Origin: Leptothrix sp. (in: b-proteobacteria)
GTDB lineage: Bacteria; Pseudomonadota; Gammaproteobacteria; Burkholderiales; Burkholderiaceae_C
Direction: 5' to 3'
NCBI GenBank assembly: GCA_013822685.1
Contig: PNKV01000005.1
Coordinates: 163,569 to 227,568 of the forward strand
DNA: 64,000 nt
Under the pieces are notes generated by a model. That model saw only the letters and a program-made list of their open reading frames with translations. It was not told where the DNA came from and searched no databases. Position numbers and translations under genes: made by a program. Shown here one piece after another: positions 25,841 through 33,269 of this stretch (position 1 is its first letter; the number at the start of each line of letters is the position of its first letter).

Positions 25841-26778
25841 GAAGTGCCATACCGGTGGTGAATGCCATACAGAGACAGCGCTGAATCAATTTGATGAGCC
25901 GGCAAGGCCTCGTACCACTTCAAGGATTCAGCCAGCCCCGTATCCCAGGGGGTGAATGAAACCTCGGGCAATAGTTTTTGCAGCGGTTTGATGTCGGCCA
26001 CCAATCGGGTGTTGGGCGTTTCGCCTCGGCGCATGTCGATGTGGGCAATGCCAGCGCGGTTGTCAAAATACTGGTTGACCGCCTCTGCCACGGCATTGAC
26101 GGTGATTTCTTGCCCCGTGCCGCAATCAAATGGCTCTGGCGTGAACGGTGCCCGCATGATATCGACCGTGATTCGGGCGGTGTCGCGCGAGTAAATCATA
26201 TCAACGGTTTGTTCACCATTGCCATAAATTTGAATGGGCAGCCCTCGCAAAGCCTGTGCAGCAAACACGGGCAGGATTTTACGGACAGGCGCCAGTTTTT
26301 GGCCCGGCCCATAAACATTCAAAAACCGCATGATCGAGACTTGAACCGGGTTGTGCCGGGTAAACAAGCGCGCCATTTGTTCAGCAGCGTGCTTGGTCAC
26401 CGTGTAGGTATTAAGCCAAACGCTGGGTTTTGACGACAAGAAAACCCGTGGCACCATGCATTTGACGGCAGCCTCCAGGACATTTAGCGCCCCCATGACA
26501 TTGACCTCCATGGAGCCGCGCAAATCGCACTCTAGCTCAGAGGTGCCCAGCCGGGCCGCAAAATGGTAAACCTCGTCAACGCCCTCAAGGCAAGGAATCA
26601 ACTCGCTCATTTGCATGATATCGGCTTGCAAATAAGTGACCTTGTTGCGCCGATGTTGATCCAGGTAATTTTCGGGCCAATAAATATCTATGGCCACGAC
26701 TTCGCACCCGCGTGTCAGTAATTCTTCTATGACCGCCTGGCCGAGAAACCCTTTAGCCCCGATGATTGCTGCACGCAT
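25831..26778 (-). CDS. NAD-dependent nucleotide-sugar epimerase/dehydratase
   Basis: A 315-residue extended short-chain dehydrogenase. The NAD-binding motif is IIGAKGFLGQAV at the N-terminus, and the catalytic YxxxK is present in NTYTVTKHAAEQ; the usual Ser lies in FLSSKPS. It likely converts one nucleotide sugar into another for the neighbouring glycosyltransferase. It is the first gene of a minus-strand operon with the PIG-L deacetylase and GT4; GGGAGG precedes the ATG. The 160-base region upstream is AT-rich and probably holds the promoter. The exact epimerase specificity cannot be read off. Confidence 0.88.
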   Translation of the reverse strand: MRAAIIGAKGFLGQAVIEELLTRGCEVVAIDIYWPENYLDQHRRNKVTYLQADIMQMSELIPCLEGVDEVYHFAARLGTSELECDLRGSMEVNVMGALNVLEAAVKCMVPRVFLSSKPSVWLNTYTVTKHAAEQMARLFTRHNPVQVSIMRFLNVYGPGQKLAPVRKILPVFAAQALRGLPIQIYGNGEQTVDMIYSRDTARITVDIMRAPFTPEPFDCGTGQEITVNAVAEAVNQYFDNRAGIAHIDMRRGETPNTRLVADIKPLQKLLPEVSFTPWDTGLAESLKWYEALPAHQIDSALSLYGIHHRYGTSWK

Positions 26779-26858
26779 GAGTGCCTCCCAATTTGAATAA
26801 TAAAGCGCAAATTAAAATGCGCTGGTAGCTAAGATAGCACCGTCATTCAATGAAAGGC

Positions 26859-26878
26859 TACCCCTTGATTCAGGGGTA
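26859..26878. terminator. Short hairpin between the MFS gene and the polysaccharide operon
   Basis: TACCCCT-TGATTC-AGGGGTA forms a perfect 7-base stem in the AT-rich gap after the MFS gene stop. No long T run follows on either strand, so it is a weak terminator candidate, or part of the regulatory leader of the operon downstream. Confidence 0.3.
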
Positions 26879-26938
26879 ATAATTTAAATGTAATATTTAT
26901 TAAAATACGTTATCTGATTTGAGAAAACGCACGCGGGT

Positions 26939-28189
26939 TTAAGCCAACGCTGGCCGAGGTGTAGCACCACGTGCAATGCGCAGGCCGACCAAGCTGGCTG
27001 AGGCAATGCCCAACACCAGCACAAACGAAGCACCATAAAAGATGCCGCTGGGGTGCCCGTGGTCCAGCATGGCGCCGAAGACGGGCGCGGCCACGGCAAA
27101 GCCCAGGTCCAGCCCCGAATAAACCGTGCCGTAGACGCGGCCTGTTGCCCCTGGGGGTGATGCCCGCTTGATGAGCATGTCGCGCGAAGGGCCGGCCAGG
27201 CCAGTGCCAAAACCCGCCAGCGCAGCCGCACCCGCGGCGACGTAGGGTGGCAACCAGCCCGTGGCTGTCAACAGCAATAGCAGGGCTGCGACGCTCATGG
27301 CGGCGGCAATGGTGCGTTCAAGCCGCGCGACTTTGGCCACCAAGAAGCCGCCCAGCACCATGCCTGCGGCGCCGCACAGCATGTAGCCGGTGACCACAAA
27401 TGCGGTGATCGACACCGGCAGGCCGTACATGCGCCCAAGGGCGGGGCTGGCAAAGCTTTGGATGGCGCTGAGCGCGGCCGTGGTCCAGAAGAAAAACGAG
27501 AAGCACAGCCACACCGAGGGCAGCTTCAGAAAAGCCATGGGGTGCTCGCTGGCGACAGGCTGAGTGGAGCTGGCCTTGTGCTCATGGCCCCAGCTGCCTT
27601 GGCGGTCGTCGATGGCGTCGCGGTTGAGCAGCAGCAAACCCAGCACGCCCAGGCCGATCAGGGCCGTGCCAAGGTAGGCGGTGCGCCAATCGCCCGCCCA
27701 GGTGCTGATGCCAATCAAAAACACCGGCGCCAAGGCCCAACCCAGGTTGCCCGAAATGCCATGGATGGAGAAAGCATGGCCCAGCCGGGGTGCCGACACC
27801 CGCTTGTTCAAGATTGTGAAATCGGCAGGGTGAAAAGGCGCGTTGCCCAAGCCGGCCAAGGCCGAGGCCAACATCAGGCCGTGATAACTGTGGGCCGAGG
27901 CAGCGGCCAGTGAGGCCGCCACGAAGCAGCCCAGAGCCGACAGCAAGACAGGGCGTGCGCCCACGCGGTCCACCAGGAAACCGGCCAAGGCCTGGCCCAC
28001 GCCAGAGATGACGAAAAACAGGGTGACCAGCAAGCCGAGCTGTGAGTAGCTCAGGCCAAAGTCGCGGATGAACAGCGGGAACAGCGGCGGCAGCAGCATG
28101 TGGTGGAAATGCGAGGTGCCATGGGCCAGGCCGATGAGGCCGATGGTCCGGAAATCCTGGGTGGGGCTGGTGGTTGGCGCGCTGCTCAT
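26939..28189 (-). CDS. MFS transporter (fosmidomycin-resistance-like)
   Basis: A 416-residue (from ATG 28189) major facilitator with about 12 hydrophobic helices. IGLAHGTSHFHHMLLPPLFP and FGLSYSQLGLLVTLFFVISG near the N-terminus are typical of the FSR-type subgroup of proton-driven drug or metabolite exporters. The cytoplasmic loop 2-3 motif LVDRVGARPVL is present. The track begins eight codons earlier; neither start has a strong ribosome binding site. It is divergent from plsC. Substrate unknown. Confidence 0.85.
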   Translation of the reverse strand: MSSAPTTSPTQDFRTIGLIGLAHGTSHFHHMLLPPLFPLFIRDFGLSYSQLGLLVTLFFVISGVGQALAGFLVDRVGARPVLLSALGCFVAASLAAASAHSYHGLMLASALAGLGNAPFHPADFTILNKRVSAPRLGHAFSIHGISGNLGWALAPVFLIGISTWAGDWRTAYLGTALIGLGVLGLLLLNRDAIDDRQGSWGHEHKASSTQPVASEHPMAFLKLPSVWLCFSFFFWTTAALSAIQSFASPALGRMYGLPVSITAFVVTGYMLCGAAGMVLGGFLVAKVARLERTIAAAMSVAALLLLLTATGWLPPYVAAGAAALAGFGTGLAGPSRDMLIKRASPPGATGRVYGTVYSGLDLGFAVAAPVFGAMLDHGHPSGIFYGASFVLVLGIASASLVGLRIARGATPRPALA

Positions 28190-28292
28190 GCCCAATTTTA
28201 AGGGCGCGGACATAACCGGTGGGCGTGCGGGCCATGGCGAGTGCCACTGCCGGGCGCGTACACTCCGCGGCTGCTACTTGATGGGCGACCAG

Positions 28293-29060
28293 ATGCTTTA
28301 TTCCGTGCGAATGTTGTTGATGTTTGTGCACTTTTTGGTGTCGGGCGTTTTGGGCATGCTGATCGGACTGTGTCGACCGTTTAACCCAGACAACAGCCGC
28401 CTCTGCGCGCGCATCTACTCTGTGCCGGCATTGCGGATCCTGGGCTTGAAGCTCGAGATGGACGCGCGAGGCTTGATGCAGCACCAGCGCTCATGCGTGA
28501 TCGTGGCCAACCACCAATCCAACTACGACTTGTTCGTGCTGGGCAGCTTGGTGCCTGAGCGCACCGTGACCATCGGCAAGAAGAGCCTGAAGTGGGTGCC
28601 CTTGTTTGGCCAGATCTACTGGCTGGCGGGCAACGTGCTGATCAACCGCGCCAATGCCGAGCAAGCCAAGCAGGCCATGCTGACCACCACCGATACGCTT
28701 CAGCACAAGGACACCTCGATCTGGGTGTTTGCCGAGGGCACGCGCAACCTGGGCAAGGGCTTGTTGCCTTTCAAGAAGGGCGCGTTCCAGATGGCCATCA
28801 ACGCGGGCGTGCCGATCATCCCCCTGTGCACCAGCAACTACAAGAACCACATGAACCTGAACCGTTGGCGCAGTGGCACGGTGAAGGTGCGCTCACTTGC
28901 GCCCATTCCCACCGCAGGGCTGAGCCTGGACGACATGCCCGCACTGATTGAACGGTGCCGGCTGCAGATGCAAGAATGCATTCAGAGCATGGACCGCGAG
29001 ATTGCGGCCGCTGATGATGAGAATTTGAAAGCAAGAGGCGGAGTGCGCGGCCAACATTGA
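28293..29060 (+). CDS. plsC: 1-acyl-sn-glycerol-3-phosphate acyltransferase
   Basis: PlsC makes phosphatidic acid by acylating position 2 of lysophosphatidic acid at the inner membrane. The 255-residue protein shows the family's HX4D motif (NHQSNYD), the EGTR motif (FAEGTRNLGKGLLPFKKGAF) and the VPIIPLC segment. The N-terminus MLYSVRMLLMFVHFLVSG aligns with E. coli PlsC, so I start at 28293 even though the track runs from 28068. The gene is divergent from the MFS gene. The alkylation-repair genes follow on the same strand after 42 bases. Confidence 0.93.
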   Translation: MLYSVRMLLMFVHFLVSGVLGMLIGLCRPFNPDNSRLCARIYSVPALRILGLKLEMDARGLMQHQRSCVIVANHQSNYDLFVLGSLVPERTVTIGKKSLKWVPLFGQIYWLAGNVLINRANAEQAKQAMLTTTDTLQHKDTSIWVFAEGTRNLGKGLLPFKKGAFQMAINAGVPIIPLCTSNYKNHMNLNRWRSGTVKVRSLAPIPTAGLSLDDMPALIERCRLQMQECIQSMDREIAAADDENLKARGGVRGQH

Positions 29061-29102
29061 GCGCGAATACTGAGGCCTTCTGATCAACGATGGAGTGTTG
29101 TC

Positions 29103-30146
29103 ATGGAGGATGAAGCGCGCTGGGCCGCGGTGCTGGCCAAAGACAAGCAGCTGGATGGCGAGTTCGTGTTCGCGGTCAAGACAACCGGCATTTACTGCCG
29201 ACCCTCGTGCCCGGCCAAGCCTGCCAAGCGCCAAAACGTCGAGTTTTTTGACACCACGGTGCTGGCTCTTGGCGCGGGCTATCGTGCCTGCAAACGCTGC
29301 AAGCCCGATGGGCCGTCGCAAGAGCACACGCGGCACGATCTGGTGCTGCAAGCATGCCAGGCCATCGAGCAAAGCGAGTCCGGCTTGTTGCTGGACGACC
29401 TGGCCGCCAAGATGGGCCTGAGCCCGCACCACTTTCACCGCATCTTCAAGGCGGGCACCGGGCTGACGCCCAAGCAGTACCACAAGGCGGTGCAGGCCAG
29501 GCGCGTCACCTCGGCCTTGCAAGACGCCTCGTCGGTGACGGAAGCGCTGTACGACGCGGGCTTCAGCTCGTCGGGGCGTTTTTACGAAGATGCCGGGTCA
29601 AACCTGGGCATGTCGCCCAGCAGTTTTCAGCAAGGCGGGGCGGGCGAACAGATCCGTCACACGATCGAGCCTTGCTCGCTGGGGATGCTGCTGGTGGCGG
29701 CCACGCCGCGCGGCGTTTGTGCGATCGAGTTTGCTGATAGCCAGGATGCCTTGCTGGCGCGTTTGCAGGCCCGTTTCTCAAAAGCCGTGTTGCAAGCCGG
29801 GGACGAGCAGTTCAAGCAATGGGTAGCCCAGATACTGCGCTACCTGGACCAACCCACTGGCGCGCTTGATTTGCCGCTGGATGTGCAGGGCACGGTGTTT
29901 CAGCGGCGTGTGTGGAAGGCACTGCAAGAGATTCCCACGGGGCAGACCTTGAGCTACACCGAGTTGGCTCAACGCTTGGGCCAGCCCACGGCGGTGCGGG
30001 CGGTGGCCTCGGCCTGTGCCAACAACCAGATCGCCGTGGCCATCCCTTGCCACCGCGTGGTGCGAGCCGGTGGTGCGCTGGCGGGCTTTCGCTGGGGCCT
30101 GGAGCGCAAGGCCGAGTTGTTGCGCCGTGAGGGTGGTGAGTCGTGA
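29103..30146 (+). CDS. ada: Bifunctional DNA methyltransferase and transcriptional activator Ada
   Basis: Ada removes methyl groups from alkylated DNA and, once methylated, activates the adaptive response. The 347-residue protein has all three parts. The N-terminal zinc domain has Cys32, Cys36, Cys63 and Cys66 at the same spacing as E. coli Ada, with Cys32 as methylphosphotriester acceptor (GIYCRPSC). The AraC-type helix-turn-helix covers about 85-175. The C-terminal O6-methylguanine-DNA methyltransferase has the active Cys315 in IPCHRVV. It heads an operon with a 2OG oxygenase and alkA by one-base and short overlaps, and so probably activates its own operon. Confidence 0.95.
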   Translation: MEDEARWAAVLAKDKQLDGEFVFAVKTTGIYCRPSCPAKPAKRQNVEFFDTTVLALGAGYRACKRCKPDGPSQEHTRHDLVLQACQAIEQSESGLLLDDLAAKMGLSPHHFHRIFKAGTGLTPKQYHKAVQARRVTSALQDASSVTEALYDAGFSSSGRFYEDAGSNLGMSPSSFQQGGAGEQIRHTIEPCSLGMLLVAATPRGVCAIEFADSQDALLARLQARFSKAVLQAGDEQFKQWVAQILRYLDQPTGALDLPLDVQGTVFQRRVWKALQEIPTGQTLSYTELAQRLGQPTAVRAVASACANNQIAVAIPCHRVVRAGGALAGFRWGLERKAELLRREGGES

Positions 30147-30859
30147 TGGGTGCGGTGTTGCACGAACGCGTGGCCGCGCTGGATTGGGAGCGCATCCACA
30201 TGGCCCTTGACCAACGCGGTTTTGCCACCACGGGCCCGCTGCTGACGGCCGCCGAGTGCGGTGCGTTGGCGGGCTGCTATGACGACGAATCCTTGTTCCG
30301 CAGCCGTGTGGTCATGGGCCGCCATGGATTTGGTCGAGGCGAGTACAAATATTTTGATTACCCACTGCCCGATTTGATCGCCACTCTGCGAGAGGGCTTC
30401 TACCCGCGCCTGGTGCACGTGGCCAACCATTGGAATGAGCGGATGGGCGTGCCCACTCGGTATCCCGGCGATTTGCCGTCGATGCTGGCGCGTTGCCATG
30501 CCGCGGGCCAGAGCCGGCCCACGCCTTTGTTGTTGAAGTACGAAGCTGGCGACTACAACTGCCTGCACCAGGACTTGTATGGCGAGCATGTGTTCCCCCT
30601 GCAAGTGGCCGTGTTGCTGTCGCGGCCCGGCATTGATTTCACGGGGGGCGAGTTCGTGCTGGTGGAGCAGCGCCCCCGGATGCAAAGCCGGCCGCAGGTG
30701 GTGCCCTTGGTGCAAGGCGAGGGTGTCGTCTTTGCGGTACACCACCGGCCGGTGCAGGGCACGCGTGGCAGCTACCGCGTCAACCTGCGGCATGGCGTGA
30801 GTGAGTTGACGGGGGGCCGGCGCTTCACCACCGGGGTGATCTTCCATGACGCGGCTTGA
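30146..30859 (+). CDS. 2OG-Fe(II) oxygenase embedded in the ada operon
   Basis: A 237-residue 2-oxoglutarate/Fe(II) oxygenase-like protein. The HxD metal motif is LHQDLYGEH (His141, Asp143); VFAVHHRPV (His199/200) or LRHGVSE could give the third ligand, with nearby arginines for 2-oxoglutarate. It is distinct from AlkB, which is encoded separately at 31725-32363. The ATG overlaps the ada stop by one base (a GTG three bases earlier is also possible), and the gene overlaps alkA by 14 bases, so it is coexpressed with alkylation repair. It may repair a modified base or protein; the substrate is not known to me. Confidence 0.78.
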   Translation: MGAVLHERVAALDWERIHMALDQRGFATTGPLLTAAECGALAGCYDDESLFRSRVVMGRHGFGRGEYKYFDYPLPDLIATLREGFYPRLVHVANHWNERMGVPTRYPGDLPSMLARCHAAGQSRPTPLLLKYEAGDYNCLHQDLYGEHVFPLQVAVLLSRPGIDFTGGEFVLVEQRPRMQSRPQVVPLVQGEGVVFAVHHRPVQGTRGSYRVNLRHGVSELTGGRRFTTGVIFHDAA

Positions 30860-31748
30860 GTGCGTGATCCCTTTGCCAGCCAACTACCGGCATGCCGATG
30901 TGCTGGCTTTTCATGGGCGCGACGCACAGTCCACGGCAGAGCTTGTGCAAGGCCAATGCTTGCGCAAGGGCATCATGCTGCGGGGCTGCCCTGCCGTCGT
31001 CGAGATCGTGCTGGAGCAAGCCGAGGCGCGGTGCAGTTTGCTGGTGGACGGCCCTGAGTCTGCCGTGTCAATGGCCGAGCTGGAGGGCCTTTGCAAACGG
31101 CTGCTGGGCCTGCACATGGACGTCGATGCTTTCGAGGCCTTGCATGGCGAACACCCTGAACTGGGCGCACTGGTTTTGGCGCAAAGTGGTTTGCGGGTGC
31201 CCATGGCGGCCACGCCTTTTGAGGCATTGACCTGGGCCGTGACGGGGCAACAGATCAACGTGGGTGTGGCCTCGCAGTTGCGTCGGCGTCTGATCTTGCT
31301 GGGTGGGCGGCAGCATTCAAGCGGCTTGTGGTGCCACCCGGACGCGGTGGGTGTGGCCGCGCTCGCCGAGACGGCATTGCGCGAGGCCAAGTTCTCGGTC
31401 GCCAAGACGCAGACCATTTTGACCATCAGCCGGATGGCCAGCGAGGGGCGGTTGCCCTTGGACGATTGGATGGCCATGCCGCTGGTGGTGCCCGCCATGG
31501 AGGCAGCGCTCTTGTCCATCAAGGGTGTGGGCCCCTGGACGGTCAACTACACCTTGCTGCGGGGCTTTGGCCACGCAGATGGATCACTGCATGGTGACGT
31601 GGCGGTGCGCAATGCCTTGCAGCGCGTATTGGGGCAGACCGATAAATTGATGGCCGCGCAAGCCGAGGCTTGGCTCAGGCCCTTCGCGCCTTGGCGGTCT
31701 TTGGTGGCAGCGCACTTGTGGGCGTCACTTCGCTTTGCGGAAGGTTAG
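30846..31748 (+). CDS. alkA: DNA-3-methyladenine glycosylase II (AlkA-type)
   Basis: A 300-residue HhH-GPD glycosylase that excises alkylated purines and starts base excision repair. The helix-hairpin-helix is SIKGVGPWTVNYTLLRGFG (about 224-242), with the catalytic Asp251 in HGDVAVR aligned to E. coli Asp238. An N-terminal AlkA-type domain (about 1-110) precedes the catalytic part. It overlaps the 2OG oxygenase by 14 bases at its start and the convergent alkB by 24 bases at its end. It belongs to the Ada-controlled operon. Confidence 0.93.
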   Translation: MTRLECVIPLPANYRHADVLAFHGRDAQSTAELVQGQCLRKGIMLRGCPAVVEIVLEQAEARCSLLVDGPESAVSMAELEGLCKRLLGLHMDVDAFEALHGEHPELGALVLAQSGLRVPMAATPFEALTWAVTGQQINVGVASQLRRRLILLGGRQHSSGLWCHPDAVGVAALAETALREAKFSVAKTQTILTISRMASEGRLPLDDWMAMPLVVPAMEAALLSIKGVGPWTVNYTLLRGFGHADGSLHGDVAVRNALQRVLGQTDKLMAAQAEAWLRPFAPWRSLVAAHLWASLRFAEG

Positions 31749-32363
31749 GTTGTGGCGGATGTCCGGCCCGCCGGCCGTGGGCTTGAGCGCCTTCACGCCA
31801 TGAAAGCGCAGGCGTGATGGGCCACCCCACACCAGCACGTCGCCATCGTGAAGAGGCAGGGTGCGCAAGGGCTCCGAACGCTTGAGGCCACCCAACTGGA
31901 AGCTCGCCGTGGCGCCAATGGACACTGACACGATCGGCTGATCCATGTCTTGTTCGTCCCTGTCTTGGTGGACACCCAATGCGGCGCCGCTGCCATACCG
32001 GTTGATGAGGCAGGCGTCGGGCTCGAAGTGGTCAAAACCTGCTGCAGCGGCGGCTTGTTGGGCCAGGGACATGAAGCTGTCAGGCATGGCTGGCCAGGGG
32101 CGCTGGGTCAGCGGATCGGTGCGGCTGTACTGGTAGCCGGCGCTGGAGGAAGTCCACCCCCAAGGGCCGCAATTGGTCATGGCCACCGACATGCGCTTGC
32201 CGCCACCGACCTGCATGTGCCGGAAAGCCGCCTGTGCCGCGACCAGTTCGATCTGCGCGAGCAGAGGTGCGGTCTTGTCGATGAACGCAGGCAGCAAGAA
32301 GAACCCCTCGACCAGCTCGGTGCAAGAGGACTGGGGTTCAAAAAGGGATGATGGCGGCCTCAT
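31725..32363 (-). CDS. alkB: AlkB-type alpha-ketoglutarate-dependent DNA repair dioxygenase
   Basis: AlkB oxidatively removes methyl groups from 1-methyladenine and 3-methylcytosine. The 212-residue protein shows the Fe(II) ligands His132, Asp134 (VHQDRDE) and His188 (RLRFHGVK), and Arg203 for 2-oxoglutarate in DIRHNLTF. MTNCGPWGWTSSSAGYQYS corresponds to the family's substrate-lid region. It lies opposite alkA with a 24-base convergent overlap, so it may be produced from its own promoter. Together with ada, the 2OG gene and alkA it completes an alkylation-repair block. Confidence 0.93.
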   Translation of the reverse strand: MRPPSSLFEPQSSCTELVEGFFLLPAFIDKTAPLLAQIELVAAQAAFRHMQVGGGKRMSVAMTNCGPWGWTSSSAGYQYSRTDPLTQRPWPAMPDSFMSLAQQAAAAAGFDHFEPDACLINRYGSGAALGVHQDRDEQDMDQPIVSVSIGATASFQLGGLKRSEPLRTLPLHDGDVLVWGGPSRLRFHGVKALKPTAGGPDIRHNLTFRKAK

Positions 32364-32393
32364 GACCGCCCAGTTTACGGCGGGCTTGGCCTG

Positions 32394-32654
32394 TCACTGA
32401 AAGCCGTCAAGCGGCATGTTTTCAGTGCGGCGCTCTTTGCGCTTTTCCCATTCGTCGCGCACGCTGGGGGCCATGGGCGCTGGCGTGTCGTCTTGAGAGC
32501 GGTAACGCCACAAGGTGGTCAGCACCGACGCCGCCAACAACAAAATCGCACTGCACATGCTGGGGCCGCTGAACCCGAAAATGGGAATCAGCGCCGCGCC
32601 GGCGAGGGCGTAGATGAAGGGCAGGATTTTGTAAAGCGACTCGGGGATCCACAT
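32394..32654 (-). CDS. Small two-helix membrane protein, unknown
   Basis: The 86-residue product from the ATG at 32654 (a GTG four codons earlier is the alternative) has two hydrophobic segments (ILPFIYALAGAALIPIFGF and MCSAILLLAASVLTTLW) and a charged C-terminal tail (VRDEWEKRKERRTENMP). No family is recognised. It stands alone on the minus strand between alkB and ohrR, 30 bases from alkB's start. Low-complexity shadows in this area were excluded. Confidence 0.55.
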   Translation of the reverse strand: MWIPESLYKILPFIYALAGAALIPIFGFSGPSMCSAILLLAASVLTTLWRYRSQDDTPAPMAPSVRDEWEKRKERRTENMPLDGFQ

Positions 32655-32782
32655 GTTCGTTGCCACGACTGGCTCATTGGTAACAATGTGTTCAGTCTCT
32701 CAGAACCACATGCCCATGGGTGTCGCAGAACCCCCTCATGCAAAGGGCTGGCGGCAATTTCCCGCAAATTACCGTGGGAAAG

Positions 32783-33247
32783 TCACGCTCCGGCAGGGCT
32801 CAGGCGCCGGCGCAAATCGCTCAAGGTGGTGCGCAAGGACATCAACTCCTGGTTGGTCATGTCTAATTGGCAGCCCACAGCTTGCGGGATTGCTTGAGCC
32901 TCGTTCTTCAACGCAAGGCCTGAGGCGGTCAAGGTCACGCGCACGCGGCGCTCATCTTGCTGATCACGCTGGCGTTGCACCAGGCCTGCAGCTTCCAGCC
33001 GTTTGAGCAGCGGCGTCAGGGTGCCGGAATCCAACTGCAAGCGTTTGCCCAAGTCGTTGACGGTGAGGTCGGCGTGCTCCCACAACACCATCATCACCAG
33101 GTATTGCGGGTAGGTCAGGCCCAGGGGTGCCAGCAGTGGTTTGTAGAGCTTGGTCATGGCCAGCGATGCCGAGTACAAGGCAAAGCAAAGCTGGCGATCC
33201 AGGATCAACAGGTCGTCAGACGGGCTGGTGGGAAGGGCATCAGGCAT
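32783..33247 (-). CDS. ohrR: OhrR-type MarR-family peroxide-sensing repressor
   Basis: A 154-residue MarR regulator with the OhrR hallmark: [23 protein letters not shown] around residues 17-40, in which Cys21 is the reactive cysteine that senses organic hydroperoxides. A winged helix follows ([16 protein letters not shown] and [17 protein letters not shown]). OhrR represses ohr until oxidised. Here ohr lies about 31 kb away at 1025-1447, and its upstream DNA has an OhrR-like element. The gene starts 22 bases after the ABC-F stop on the same strand, so some cotranscription is possible. Confidence 0.9.
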   Translation of the reverse strand: MPDALPTSPSDDLLILDRQLCFALYSASLAMTKLYKPLLAPLGLTYPQYLVMMVLWEHADLTVNDLGKRLQLDSGTLTPLLKRLEAAGLVQRQRDQQDERRVRVTLTASGLALKNEAQAIPQAVGCQLDMTNQELMSLRTTLSDLRRRLSPAGA

Positions 33248-33269
33248 GACGCTATGTTAGCGAGCCCGC

